Positions 42,758 through 50,986 of a stretch of DNA of 64,000 nucleotides are shown in pieces. Under the pieces are notes generated by a model. It had not been told where the DNA came from, ran no database searches, and saw nothing but the letters and a program-made list of their open reading frames with translations. Every line of letters starts with the position of its first letter. The stretch's first letter is position 1. Source of the stretch: CAVXHQ01 sp963761735 (GTDB lineage Bacteria; Pseudomonadota; Alphaproteobacteria; Rhodobacterales; Rhodobacteraceae); NCBI GenBank assembly GCA_963761735.1, contig CAVXHQ010000005.1, forward strand, positions 1,116,001 to 1,180,000. Reading direction: 5' to 3'. Both the position numbers and the translations under genes were made by a program.

Positions 42758-43387
42758 ATGTTTACCGGGATCATCACCGATGTGGGCGAGGTGCTGTCGA
42801 TAGCCCGGCAGGGCGATCTGCGGGCGCGGATCGGCACCGCCTATGACGTGGACGGCATCGACATCGGCGCCTCCATCGCCTGCGACGGTGTGTGCCTGAC
42901 GGTCGTGTCACTTGGCCGCACGCCGCGCCCCTGGTTCGACGTGCAGATCTCATCCGAGACGGTGTCGAGGACCGGCATCGGCGCGCACGCCCCGACCCAC
43001 GCGGGCTGGGTCGAGGGGACGCGACTTAACCTCGAGCGCGCTCTGCGCGTCGGCGACGAGTTGGGCGGGCACATCGTGTCGGGCCACGTCGACGGCGTGG
43101 CGACGCTTGTCTCGCTGACCGACGAGGGGGCGAGCACGCGGATGGTTTTCGAGGTACCGGATGCGCTGGCCCGGTTCATCGCCCCCAAGGGATCGGTCGC
43201 GCTGAACGGCACCTCGCTGACCGTCAACGAGGTGGCGCCACGGGGCGACGCGGCGCATTTCGGCGTCAACATCATCCCGCACACCAAGGAGATGACGACA
43301 TGGGGGCAGGCGGCGGTCGGCGACCGGATCAACCTCGAGGTGGATACCATGGCGCGCTATGTCGCGCGGCTGCGCGAATGGGAGTGA
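42758..43387 (+). CDS. ribE: Riboflavin synthase, alpha chain
   Basis: This 209-aa protein has the typical N-terminus MFTGIITDVGEV and two lumazine-binding repeats, each with a GxxVNLE-like and GGHxVxGHVD element (LNLERALRVGDELGGHIVSGHVDG; the second half LTVNEV ... INLEVD). It dismutates two 6,7-dimethyl-8-ribityllumazine molecules to riboflavin. AAAGGA precedes the ATG. The gene is divergent from kpsS and starts the riboflavin cluster. Confidence 0.95.
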   Translation: MFTGIITDVGEVLSIARQGDLRARIGTAYDVDGIDIGASIACDGVCLTVVSLGRTPRPWFDVQISSETVSRTGIGAHAPTHAGWVEGTRLNLERALRVGDELGGHIVSGHVDGVATLVSLTDEGASTRMVFEVPDALARFIAPKGSVALNGTSLTVNEVAPRGDAAHFGVNIIPHTKEMTTWGQAAVGDRINLEVDTMARYVARLREWE

Positions 43388-43574
43388 CATCGCGCAGACA
43401 GGCGTGACGTTGCCTGTTCCGGCCCCATCGCGCGCGGTGCCGAGGCAGGACGCAACCGACCGGTGGTTTCCGGCCAGAAGGCGCCGGGTGCGCGCAGACG
43501 GGCCCGTCGCCGCCCCTTTGCATCGCCGCGTCCTTCGGCTATCTGCGGCGCAACCTTCACAGATCGGGGCCGCA

Positions 43575-44705
43575 ATGGCGCATTCATTCGAAGAACCGGG
43601 ACGGGTCGAGCGTGACTGGTCGGACGCCATCTCCTCGATCGAGGAGATCATCGAAGACGCGCGCAACGGCCGGATGTTCGTTCTCGTCGACCATGAGGAC
43701 CGCGAGAACGAGGGCGACCTCGTGATTCCCGCGCAGATGGCCACGCCCGACGCGATCAATTTCATGGCCAAACACGGGCGCGGGCTGATCTGCCTTGCGC
43801 TGCCCGGCACGCGCATCGACGCGCTGGGCCTGCCGCTGATGGCCTCGCAGAACTCGTCGCGCCACGAGACGGCGTTTACCATCAGCATCGAGGCGCGCGA
43901 CGGTGTATCCACCGGCATTTCGGCGCAGGACCGGGCGCTTACCGTGTCAGTCGCCATCGACGCCGGCAAGGGGGCCGCCGACATCGCCACCCCCGGCCAC
44001 GTGTTTCCCCTGCGTGCCCGCGATGGCGGTGTCCTTGTGCGCGCGGGCCACACCGAGGCCGCCACCGACATCGCGCGCCTTGCCGGTCTGAACCCGTCGG
44101 GCGTGATCTGCGAGATCATGCGCGAGGACGGCGAAATGGCGCGACTGCCGGATCTGGTGGCCTTTGCGCAGCTGCACAACCTCAAGATCGGAACGATTTC
44201 CGACCTGATCGCCTACCGGCGCCGCCACGACAACCTGATCCGCCAGCGCACCACGCAGACCATCGAGGCCGAGTTCGGTGGCACCTGGGAAATGCGGATC
44301 TTCGCGGATGAGACGCAGGGGGCGGAACATATCGCCCTCGTCAAAGGCGACATCACCGGCGACGACCCGGTGCTGGTGCGGATGCACACCCTCGACCCGC
44401 TGCTGGATGTGATCGGCACCGGGCCGAAGGGGCGGGCGGCGGAGTTTTCCGACGCGATGACGGCGATCGCGGCACGGGGGCGCGGCGTCCTCGTGCTGCT
44501 GCGCGACACCAACATGAGACTGACGGCCAGCGAGGAAGTCTCGCCCCAGACCCTGCGGCAATACGGCGTCGGCGCGCAGATCCTGTCGACGCTGGGCCTC
44601 AGCCAGATCGTCCTGCTGACCAATTCGCCACAACCCAAGGTGGTGGGCCTCGACGCCTACGGTCTCGAGATCACCGGAACCCAGCAAATATCGGAGCTTG
44701 GCTGA
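43575..44705 (+). CDS. ribB: RibBA-type protein: DHBP synthase with degenerate GTP cyclohydrolase II domain
   Basis: Residues about 15-205 form 3,4-dihydroxy-2-butanone 4-phosphate synthase with the catalytic DHEDRENEGDLV, MAKHGRGLICLAL and RAGHTEAATDIARLAGL motifs. The second half aligns with GTP cyclohydrolase II, but the three zinc cysteines are missing: where the family reads RVHSECLTGD this protein has VRMHTLDPLLDVIG, and no Cys follows. It should therefore supply only the butanone phosphate, with a possible regulatory role for the rest (RibBX type). A separate GTP cyclohydrolase II should exist elsewhere. Total 376 aa; the stop overlaps ribH (TGATG). Confidence 0.9.
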   Translation: MAHSFEEPGRVERDWSDAISSIEEIIEDARNGRMFVLVDHEDRENEGDLVIPAQMATPDAINFMAKHGRGLICLALPGTRIDALGLPLMASQNSSRHETAFTISIEARDGVSTGISAQDRALTVSVAIDAGKGAADIATPGHVFPLRARDGGVLVRAGHTEAATDIARLAGLNPSGVICEIMREDGEMARLPDLVAFAQLHNLKIGTISDLIAYRRRHDNLIRQRTTQTIEAEFGGTWEMRIFADETQGAEHIALVKGDITGDDPVLVRMHTLDPLLDVIGTGPKGRAAEFSDAMTAIAARGRGVLVLLRDTNMRLTASEEVSPQTLRQYGVGAQILSTLGLSQIVLLTNSPQPKVVGLDAYGLEITGTQQISELG

Positions 44706-45220
44706 TGGCCGGACCGTCGCATTACACCCTGCCGCGGCCCACGTTCGATGACGCACCGAAGATTCTTGTCGTCGTGGCCCCCTACTACAAGGACATCGCC
44801 GATGCCCTCGTCGCCGGCGCCACGGCCGAGATCGAGGCCGTCGGTGGCACCGTCGACGTAACCGAGGTGCCCGGCGCGCTGGAGATCGCCACCGCCATCG
44901 CCATGGCGGCGCGGATGCGCGACTTCGACGGCTATGTGGCTCTGGGATGCGTGATCCGGGGCGAGACGACGCATTACGACACCGTGTGCAACGATTCGTC
45001 GCGCGCGCTGATGCTGCTGGGCCTGCAGGGGGTGTGCATCGGCAACGGGATCCTGACGGTCGAAACCACCGCGCAGGCCGAGGCGCGGGCCGAGCTTGCG
45101 GGCCAGAACAAGGGCGGCGGTGCGGCAGCGGCGGCGCTGCATCTGGTGGCACTGGCCCGCACATGGGGCACGAGGGGCAAGGGCATCGGCTTCGGCGCGC
45201 CCCTTGGGGGCACCCGGTGA
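44705..45220 (+). CDS. ribH: 6,7-dimethyl-8-ribityllumazine synthase
   Basis: This 171-aa lumazine synthase has VVAPYYKDIADALVAGA, TEVPGALEIATAI (substrate binding), ALGCVIRGETTHYDTVC with the catalytic His, and GNGILTVE. It condenses the RibB product with the ribityl-pyrimidine and feeds RibE. It overlaps ribB by 3 nt and nusB by 4 nt (GTGA). Confidence 0.95.
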   Translation: MAGPSHYTLPRPTFDDAPKILVVVAPYYKDIADALVAGATAEIEAVGGTVDVTEVPGALEIATAIAMAARMRDFDGYVALGCVIRGETTHYDTVCNDSSRALMLLGLQGVCIGNGILTVETTAQAEARAELAGQNKGGGAAAAALHLVALARTWGTRGKGIGFGAPLGGTR

Positions 45221-45687
45221 CGATCTCGAACAACCAGCGCCGCAAGATGAAATCGGCGGCCCGTCTGTATGCCGTGCAGGCGCTGTTCCAGATGGAATCC
45301 TCCGGTCAGACCGTCGAACAGGTGACGCGCGAGTTCGAGGATCATCGGTTCGGGGCGATCTATGACGGCATCGAGATGCAGGAAGGCGACCTCGATACCT
45401 TTCGCGCGCTGATGGAAACCGCCGTCGATCAGCAGGCGAAAATCGACCAGATGACCGACCGTGCGCTGGTGGCGAAATGGCCCATCGCGCGCATCGACCC
45501 GACGCTGCGGGCTGTGTTCCGGGCGGCGGGGGCTGAAATGACCCAAGGTGAAACGCCACCGAAGGTCGTGATCGTCGAGTTCGTCGATGTCAGCCGGGCG
45601 TTCGCCGAGGACGACAAGGAAACGCGCTTCGTGAACGCGGTGCTGGATCATATGGCGCGCGAGGCGCGGCCGGAGGCGTTTGGGTGA
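45217..45687 (+). CDS. nusB: Transcription antitermination factor NusB
   Basis: This 156-aa helical RNA-binding protein contains RLYAVQALFQMESSGQTVEQV at the start and ELP-like FVDVSRAFAEDDKETRFVNAVLDHMARE at the end, the classical NusB ends. It joins NusE at boxA of rRNA operons. The ribH-nusB order is common in proteobacteria. Start is GTG at 45217. Confidence 0.93.
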   Translation: MTISNNQRRKMKSAARLYAVQALFQMESSGQTVEQVTREFEDHRFGAIYDGIEMQEGDLDTFRALMETAVDQQAKIDQMTDRALVAKWPIARIDPTLRAVFRAAGAEMTQGETPPKVVIVEFVDVSRAFAEDDKETRFVNAVLDHMAREARPEAFG

Positions 45688-45827
45688 TGCGCCGACGGGT
45701 CTGCGTTGCACCGCGCAGAGAGGTCGGCTGGGGTTCGAGCCCGCGATGATCGGTCGATGAACGGGGTTAAAGTCCCATCGGCGGCGAGCAAAACGGACGA
45801 CGGTTCTTGTGGAACGTTGGGGCGTGA

Positions 45828-45846
45828 CAGTTTTCTGCGAAAACTG
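45828..45846. repeat. Palindrome CAGTTTTC/GAAAACTG
   Basis: CAGTTTTC-TGC-GAAAACTG is a perfect 8-bp stem with a 3-base loop, flanked by direct copies of ACGTTGGG. Confidence 0.65.
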
Positions 45847-45883
45847 CACGTTGGGTAGGGGTGTTGGCCCCCTGTGGAGCCAA

Positions 45884-45911
45884 GTCACTTTTTGCCTTGC
45901 AAAGAAGTGAC
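45884..45911. repeat. Palindrome GTCACTT...AAGTGAC
   Basis: GTCACTT-TTTGC and GCAAA-G-AAGTGAC form a 12-bp stem with one bulge and a 3-base loop. Similar Ser-tRNA-unrelated palindromes with CTTTGC/GCAAAG cores are frequent between proteobacterial genes; its role here is unknown. Confidence 0.6.
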
Positions 45912-46139
45912 GGGAACCGCGGCAACCGTCGGGGCAGCTATTCCCGAGGACCTGTTAGTACAGGTGGGCGCCAGGTAACCAGGCCAGGGCCAGGACAGAG
46001 CCAGCTCCCTCGGTTTTGCTTAAGGCCACTGGAATTGTGCCCCTTGATGACGCGAAGCGCAGAAACCCGTCACCACACAGGTAGGGCGCGTCAGAGGCCT
46101 GTGCAAGAGGGATGATGCGGTGCCCGCCGTAAACGCCGC

Positions 46140-46295
46140 CTAGCTTCGGGGTTCGGTGTCGAGAAGCCATCCCCCCGGTCCCACCATCTCCTTGGGCAGG
46201 CGAAGAAGGATACGCTCGACGATACCGACGGCGATAAGGCTCATTCCGACGTCGAAAAACGTGATTTCGGCGATAAAGGCGGCAAGTGTGGTCAT
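46140..46295 (-). CDS. Small hydrophobic protein, 51 aa
   Basis: This short frame starts with an ATG at 46295 preceded by AAGGAG at nine bases spacing, a strong ribosome site. The protein has a hydrophobic stretch (TTLAAFIAEITFFDVGMSLI, about residues 2-21, continuing AVGIVERILL) and a charged tail. It resembles a single-pass membrane peptide. No family is recognised. The quality of the ribosome site is the main argument that it is real. Confidence 0.5.
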   Translation of the reverse strand: MTTLAAFIAEITFFDVGMSLIAVGIVERILLRLPKEMVGPGGWLLDTEPRS

Positions 46296-46482
46296 GGACG
46301 CCGGCTCCTTGGCAGGGGTTCGACACAAGGTGTGAGGGCATGGCGTGTCGACAAGATGGCGCGGGTACGTCGCAATTCAGACAGGGTGCCGAGATCTGCC
46401 CGGCCTGGCGGTCGCATTCCGCAGAGTGCCGCCATGAACAGGATGTGCCTTGACCGGCACGTCGCACAGCCACTTGATATTT

Positions 46483-46497
46483 GTTCATGGATTGTTC
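46483..46497 (+). promoter_or_regulatory. LexA (SOS) box upstream of mmcB
   Basis: GTTC-ATGGATT-GTTC is an exact GTTC-N7-GTTC operator, ending 12 nt before the mmcB ATG. MmcB is a known LexA-controlled gene in Caulobacter, which supports the call. Confidence 0.88.
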
Positions 46498-46509
46498 ATC
46501 TTTCAGCCT

Positions 46510-46986
46510 ATGTCCGACATCACCGTCCAGCCCGCCGCCGAAACCCCTGCACCGATGCCGGGTCAACGGCTCGCGCGCGGGGTCTGCCGCCACCTGCTCG
46601 GCCACGGTTTCGCGTCCGTGCTGGAACTGGTGCCCGCGCCCGGCCTGCGCGTCGATGTGATGGCGCTGGGCCCAAAGGGCGAGATCTGGGTGATCGAATG
46701 CAAATCCGGCCTGCCGGACTTTCGCGCCGATCATAAATGGACCGGCTATCTGGACTGGTGCGACCGGTTTTTCTGGGCCGTCGACGCCGATTTTCCAACC
46801 GAGGTGCTGCCCGACGGGACCGGGTTGATCATCGCCGACGGCTACGACGCCGAAATCCTGCGCCTCGGGTCCGAGGCCCGCCTTGCCGGTGCGCGGCGCA
46901 AGGCGATGGTGCAAAAATTCGCGCGTCACGCGGCCCTGCGCCAACAGGCGGCGCGCGATCCGGGGCTTGTGCTGGCGACGTTCTGA
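46510..46986 (+). CDS. mmcB: MmcB family DNA repair protein
   Basis: This 158-aa protein has a PD-(D/E)xK nuclease-like core: RVDVMALGPKGEIWVIECKS supplies the Asp and Glu-x-Lys positions, followed by DFRADHKWTGYLDWCDRFFWAV. MmcB contributes to mitomycin C resistance in Caulobacter. The ATG at 46510 gives the normal length; an upstream in-frame ATG at 46450 would place the LexA box inside the coding region, so it is rejected. Confidence 0.9.
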   Translation: MSDITVQPAAETPAPMPGQRLARGVCRHLLGHGFASVLELVPAPGLRVDVMALGPKGEIWVIECKSGLPDFRADHKWTGYLDWCDRFFWAVDADFPTEVLPDGTGLIIADGYDAEILRLGSEARLAGARRKAMVQKFARHAALRQQAARDPGLVLATF

Positions 46987-46993
46987 CGCCCGG

Positions 46994-47194
46994 TCAGCGC
47001 TTTTTCTTCGGCGCGGCGGCACGGGCGGCTGCGGCAGCGGCGCGGATTTCCTCGGCGATCTCTTCGGCCTCTTCGGGTTCGAAATCCATCGGGATTTCCG
47101 CCTCGCCCGCCGATACGAATATTCGGACCATCCCCACATCGGTCGGCCCGATCTGCAGGTTTGCCTCTACGTCACGTTCGTTGTTGATACCCAT
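46994..47194 (-). CDS. DUF6324 family small protein
   Basis: This 66-aa protein begins MGINNERDVEANLQIGPTDV and continues with MVRIFVSAGEAEIPMDFEPE, a conserved alphaproteobacterial stretch, then an Ala/Lys-rich tail (AAAAARAAAPKKKR). GGAGAG lies six bases before the ATG at 47194. Function unknown. It is convergent with mmcB, with only 7 nt between the stops. Confidence 0.8.
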   Translation of the reverse strand: MGINNERDVEANLQIGPTDVGMVRIFVSAGEAEIPMDFEPEEAEEIAEEIRAAAAAARAAAPKKKR

Positions 47195-47262
47195 GATATC
47201 TCTCCGCTGTTGGCTTGGGCTTACCGCGCGCGCCCCTCGCTTGGCAACCGCGCGCAATCATG

Positions 47263-47300
47263 CCTCTCATCCTGCCCGAAATATCCCCCCCGGAGGGTCC
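47263..47300 (-). repeat. Dispersed GGGATATTT element, copy D
   Basis: On the minus strand this reads CCGGGGGGGATATTTCGGGC followed by AGGATGAG. It shares GGGATATTT and GCAGGATGAG with copy C at 49072-49098. Confidence 0.6.
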
Positions 47301-47369
47301 GCACTTTGTCCCCGCGTCACCGGCAGCCGTCTTGACGCCCGCCGCCACAGGCCCTAAACCGCCCCTCGC

Positions 47370-47446
47370 GTGCCGAGTTAGTTCAGGGGTAGAACGCTTG
47401 ATTGTGGATCAAGAGGTCGCTGGTTCGAGACCAGCACTCGGTACCA
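47370..47446 (+). tRNA. tRNA-His (GTG anticodon)
   Basis: A full cloverleaf is visible: acceptor TGCCGAG/CTCGGTA with the extra G at 47370 that is diagnostic for tRNA-His, D arm with AGTTCAGGGGTAGAAC, anticodon stem CTTGA/TCAAG around TTGTGGA (anticodon GTG), and T arm GCTGG-TTCGAGA-CCAGC. ACCA follows the acceptor; if G-1 pairs with C73, the CCA end is not fully encoded. Confidence 0.96.
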
Positions 47447-47456
47447 TCCCGCTCCC

Positions 47457-48950
47457 TCAGTCCGGGACCAGCCGCCCCCAGCGGTCGTAGTCCTCGGTTT
47501 CCTCGACCTCGACGGTGACGATATCGCCGGGGGTCAGGGCGCCGTGGCCTTCGTCGATGAACAGGTTGCCGTCGATTTCGGGCGCGTCGCCCATCGTCCG
47601 GCAGGTGGCCGCACCGCTCTCGGGGTCGGGGTCGACCGTGTCGACGATCACCTGCATGCGCCGCCCGACGGATGCGGCCAGCTTTGCCTGGGAAATCGCC
47701 TGGGCGCGGGCCATGAAACGGTCCCAGCGGTCCTGTTTCACATCCGGTGCCACATGATCGGGCAGCGCGTTCGATCGTGCCCCCGCGACGTTCTCGTACT
47801 GAAAGCATCCGACCCGGTCGAGCTGCGCCTCATCGAGCCAGTCGAGCAGGACCTGAAATTCCGCCTCCGTCTCGCCCGGAAAGCCGACGATGAACGTGGA
47901 GCGCAGAGTGATGTCGGGGCAGGCGGCGCGCCAGGCGGTGATCTCATCCAGCGTGCGGGCCGCGGCGGCGGGGCGTGCCATGCGGCGCAGCACGTCGGGA
48001 TGCGCGTGCTGAAACGGGATGTCGAGGTAGGGCAGGATGCCCGACGCCGGATCCGCCATCAGCGGGATCAGATCGCGTACGTGCGGGTAGGGATAGACGT
48101 AATGCAGCCGCACCCAGGCGCCCAGCGTGCCGAGGTCGCGTGCCAGATCCAGGATCGGCGCCTTGCTGGGCCGGTCCGCCCGGTCGGTGCCATAGGCCGA
48201 AGTATCCTGAGAGATCACCAGCAGCTCGCGCACGCCGCGCTCCACCAGCTTTTCCGCTTCGCGCAGCACCGCCTTGTGGGGCCGTGAGGCCAGCCGTCCA
48301 CGCATGTCCGGGATGATGCAGAATTTGCATTTGTGGTTACAGCCTTCGGAAATCTTGAGGTAGCTGTAGTGGCGCGGCGTCAGCGAGACCGCCTGCGCGG
48401 GGAGCAGATCGACGAAGGGATCGGGGCTCGGCGGGACGGCTTCGTGCACCGCGTCGAGAACCTGTTCGTATTGGTGCGGGCCGGTGACGGCGAGGATCCG
48501 GGGGTGGTGTTCGCGGATATAGTCTGGCTCGGCGCCCAGACATCCCGTCACGATCACCCGTCCGTTCGCCGTCAGCGCCTCGCCGATGGCATCGAGGCTC
48601 TCGGCCTTGGCGCTGTCGAGAAACCCGCAGGTGTTGACGATCACCGCATCGGCGCCCGCGTAATCGGGCGAGATGTCATAGCCCTCGGCGCGCAGCCGCG
48701 TCAGGATTCGCTCGGAGTCCACCAGCGCCTTGGGACAGCCGAGGGAGACCATGCCGATGGTCGGCTGCCCGGGACGCCGGGGGGCAGAGTGCGACGCCCG
48801 GGGGGCAAGGCCGTCCAGCTGCGCCTTGGGCGCGAGGTCATCCAGCCGCGCCTTGGGCGCGAGGTCATCCAGCCGCGCCTTGGGCGCGAAGTCATCCAGC
48901 CGCGCCTTGGGCGCGAGGTCCGGGCGGAGGTTTGGGGGGTTCTGAGGCAT
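47457..48950 (-). CDS. rimO: Ribosomal protein S12 methylthiotransferase RimO
   Basis: This 497-aa radical SAM enzyme has the N-terminal cluster domain (GMVSLGCPKALVDSERI, VIVNTCGFLDSAK, VTGCLGAEPDYI), the radical SAM motif EGCNHKCKFCIIP, and a C-terminal TRAM domain (QVIVDTVDPD ... GDIVTVEVEETEDYD). It methylthiolates the conserved Asp of S12. E. coli RimO is about 440 aa; the excess is an N-terminal extension made mainly of a nine-residue repeat (LAPKARLDD) encoded by tandem 27-bp units. The ATG at 48950 keeps that extension; a later start inside it is possible. Confidence 0.95.
   Translation of the reverse strand: MPQNPPNLRPDLAPKARLDDFAPKARLDDLAPKARLDDLAPKAQLDGLAPRASHSAPRRPGQPTIGMVSLGCPKALVDSERILTRLRAEGYDISPDYAGADAVIVNTCGFLDSAKAESLDAIGEALTANGRVIVTGCLGAEPDYIREHHPRILAVTGPHQYEQVLDAVHEAVPPSPDPFVDLLPAQAVSLTPRHYSYLKISEGCNHKCKFCIIPDMRGRLASRPHKAVLREAEKLVERGVRELLVISQDTSAYGTDRADRPSKAPILDLARDLGTLGAWVRLHYVYPYPHVRDLIPLMADPASGILPYLDIPFQHAHPDVLRRMARPAAAARTLDEITAWRAACPDITLRSTFIVGFPGETEAEFQVLLDWLDEAQLDRVGCFQYENVAGARSNALPDHVAPDVKQDRWDRFMARAQAISQAKLAASVGRRMQVIVDTVDPDPESGAATCRTMGDAPEIDGNLFIDEGHGALTPGDIVTVEVEETEDYDRWGRLVPD
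48810..48917 (-). repeat. Tandem repeat, four 27-bp units inside the rimO 5' end
   Basis: Units at 48810-48836, 48837-48863, 48864-48890 and 48891-48917 share CCAGCCGCGCCTTGGGCGCG with one to four differences per unit. They encode LAPKARLDD-type nonapeptides in the RimO N-terminal extension. The unit length preserves the frame, so copy number could vary without breaking the gene. Confidence 0.92.
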
Positions 48951-49047
48951 GAGGGCGCTATAGCGACGTCCGCGAGGCGAGGAAAGCCCGGTGTGTGGCA
49001 TCCCCGGGCGAGACGAGAAGATCCCGGCGCGCGGCGACGCCGGAAGG

Positions 49048-49098
49048 GCGAGGGGCCAGCCCCTCGCGCTCCCCGGGATATTTACAGCAGGATGAGGG
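49048..49098 (+). repeat. Dispersed GGGATATTT element, copy C
   Basis: A perfect hairpin (GCGAGGGG-CCAG-CCCCTCGC, 49048-49067) is followed by CCCGGGATATTTACAGCAGG and ATGAGG. The layout of a GC-rich palindrome followed by CCCGGGATATTT matches copies A and B. Confidence 0.7.
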
Positions 49099-49119
49099 GG
49101 CGGAGGCTCTTGGCGCAAG

Positions 49120-50052
49120 CTACCAGGTATCGACGCCGAGCAACCTGCGCCCCAGGGGCGACAGTTCGGCGGGCGATTGGCGCTGTTTTTCCCATTCGCG
49201 CGGATCGCCGGGGAAATCGGGCCGCTTCGGCGGCTCCATCTCCTGCCACAGCCGGATCCGTTCCGCGACCTCGGCGCTGTTCTCCGGCTCGGCGGGGTGC
49301 ATCGAGATGTACTGCGCCACCCGGACCTTGTCGGTCGAGATGTTGGGCCGCACGCCGTGCGCCAGCAGCGAATTGAAGATCATCAGATCGCCCGGTTCCA
49401 TCGAGATGTTCTCACGTTCCAGTCCTGTGGTGTCGGGCAGGATCGGATTGCGGTCGGCGGGCTGCGTTGCGACCCAGGTTTCGAAATGTTCGAACAGGTG
49501 CGGCACGCATTGAAAGCCGCCGGTCTCGCCGTCCTGCCGTGCCAGGCTCAGGACGCCCTGCACGCCGATCGGCAGCGGACGCTGCGCGGTATTGACGTCC
49601 CAGTGGATGAACCCGTCGGTCGAGGTCGCCCCCGGTTTCGGCGGATTGAGGTTGGCACGGTCGATAGTGACCCACAGATCGGTGCGGTCCCAGATATCCA
49701 CGAAGGCGTCGTAAACTCGCTGCGCCTGCCGATTGTCCCACATTGTCTGCTGGTGATACACCTCGACCATGCCCGCGTTGTTGAGTTCGGCGCGCACATG
49801 CGCGCGGCGCTGCGGGGCGTACCAGGTGGCCGGATCGGCGGGATCCTTGTCGTCGAACGCCCAGACGCCCGCCGCCGTCGCCCTCGCCTGTTCCGGCGAA
49901 ATCGCCTCGCGGACGATCACGTAGCCGCGCGTGATCCAGTGCTCCCAATCGGTCTCGCTCAAGACCCGCAGTGGCAGCGTCTTGGCGATATCCTTGAGTT
50001 GCGTCGTCAACCCTGCCGTCACAGGGTGTGAAATGTCGTCGGCGGTGATCAT
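49120..50052 (-). CDS. Phytanoyl-CoA dioxygenase (PhyH) family protein
   Basis: This 310-aa Fe(II)/2-oxoglutarate oxygenase-like protein has the iron-binding His-x-Asp (FIHWDVNTAQRPLP) and the distal His in LLAHGVRPNIS, with GDLMIFNSLLAHG before it and Arg (KVRVAQY) for 2-oxoglutarate. The substrate is unknown. The ATG at 50052 is clear. It stands alone between rimO and gcrA. Confidence 0.85.
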   Translation of the reverse strand: MITADDISHPVTAGLTTQLKDIAKTLPLRVLSETDWEHWITRGYVIVREAISPEQARATAAGVWAFDDKDPADPATWYAPQRRAHVRAELNNAGMVEVYHQQTMWDNRQAQRVYDAFVDIWDRTDLWVTIDRANLNPPKPGATSTDGFIHWDVNTAQRPLPIGVQGVLSLARQDGETGGFQCVPHLFEHFETWVATQPADRNPILPDTTGLERENISMEPGDLMIFNSLLAHGVRPNISTDKVRVAQYISMHPAEPENSAEVAERIRLWQEMEPPKRPDFPGDPREWEKQRQSPAELSPLGRRLLGVDTW

Positions 50053-50142
50053 GGTGCGGCCCTCCCGGCGTCATCGTGGCAAAGGCGGCCGTACCTGTCC
50101 AATGAAACCGACCGGTGGCGGGCCGCGGCATCCGCCGCGAAA

Positions 50143-50200
50143 GCCGACGTCGACGTCTCCAGAATTTCGGCCCGGACTTCATGAAAAAGTCCGGCTGCCG
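50143..50200 (-). repeat. Diverged copy of the 12965-13010 palindromic element
   Basis: The hairpin CGGACTT...AAGTCCG (50173-50193) followed on the minus strand by GGGCCGAAATTCTGG and GACGTCG aligns with CGAACTT...GGGCCGGAGTTTCCGG and GACTTCG at 12965-13010 (about four of five bases equal, one gap). It lies between the PhyH gene and the gcrA stop. Confidence 0.6.
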
Positions 50201-50207
50201 CGTCGAT

Positions 50208-50801
50208 CTATCGTCTGCGGTCGCGCCGCGAGGACATCGGCTGAAACGCAACGCCGACATGCGCCTCGCAATACGGCTTGCCCGTCTGCACGCCAAGACC
50301 GCAGAACCAGAAATCCTCTGTCGCGGGATCGCCGACCGGCCATTTGCAGGTCTTTTCCGTCAATTCCATCAGCGTCAGCCGCTTGGCCGATTTCTCGATC
50401 TCGCTGACCTTGGCCAGCGCCTCGGGGCTGATCTCGTTCAGCGAAGGCTGCGGCGGCAGCGGCTGTCCTGCCGGGATGATCGCGCGGCGCGCCGCCGACA
50501 TCGGGATGTCGGGCAGGTCATCGTCGTCGATCACGATCTTCTTGGGCGCTTCTTTCTCGACGGGCGCGGCGTCGGCCGATTTCGTCTCGGGTGCGGCGGC
50601 CTCGGCCACCGCGTCCTCGTCGGGTTCGGGTGTTGCCGGCGCTGCCCCCGGGGCCGTCCGGTTCGACAGGCCAAGCCGGTGCACCTTGCCGATCACCGCA
50701 TTGCGCGTCACACCGCCAAGCTCCTTGGCGATCTGACTGGCCGACTGGCCATCGTTCCACATCTTCTTGAGCGTCTCGACGCGCTCGTCAGTCCAGGACA
50801 T
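50208..50801 (-). CDS. gcrA: GcrA cell cycle regulator
   Basis: This 197-aa protein has the diagnostic start MSWTDERVETLKKMWNDG, SASQIAKELGGVTRNAVIGK, an acidic Pro/Ala-rich middle and the C-terminal CKWPVGDPATEDFWFCGL with conserved cysteines. GcrA binds sigma-70 holoenzyme and activates promoters carrying CcrM-methylated GANTC sites. The ATG at 50801 gives the conserved first residue. It is divergent from the ABC permease gene. Confidence 0.96.
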   Translation of the reverse strand: MSWTDERVETLKKMWNDGQSASQIAKELGGVTRNAVIGKVHRLGLSNRTAPGAAPATPEPDEDAVAEAAAPETKSADAAPVEKEAPKKIVIDDDDLPDIPMSAARRAIIPAGQPLPPQPSLNEISPEALAKVSEIEKSAKRLTLMELTEKTCKWPVGDPATEDFWFCGLGVQTGKPYCEAHVGVAFQPMSSRRDRRR

Positions 50802-50986
50802 CGGATTTCCTTGTTCGGGCAAAGGTGTCGCACAGGTGGCCGGCGTGCAAAGGCCCACACAGCTCTTGTCATTTCTCTCAACCCCTATTTTAAGCGCGGG
50901 CTGACGGGGATACAAGGCACGCCGCCCCGGGACCGTTCGGGGTATGGCGCAAAAGCAAGATCACCGGCAAAAGCAAAGGCCACGGC

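Larger units (their letters stand above)
45688..46139. other. Spacer with two hairpins between nusB and the 51-aa gene
   Basis: I see no gene in these 452 bases. They contain two inverted repeats (45828-45846 and 45884-45911) that may end transcription of the riboflavin-nusB cluster or represent dispersed palindromes. The word ACGTTGGG flanks the first hairpin on both sides. Confidence 0.6.

Noticed and set aside
42541..43574. FMN riboswitch before ribE or ribB
   Set aside because: I looked for the conserved RFN helices and did not find them in either leader.
45688..46139. Insertion-sequence remnant
   Set aside because: The hairpins have no transposase fragment or target duplication that I can recognise.
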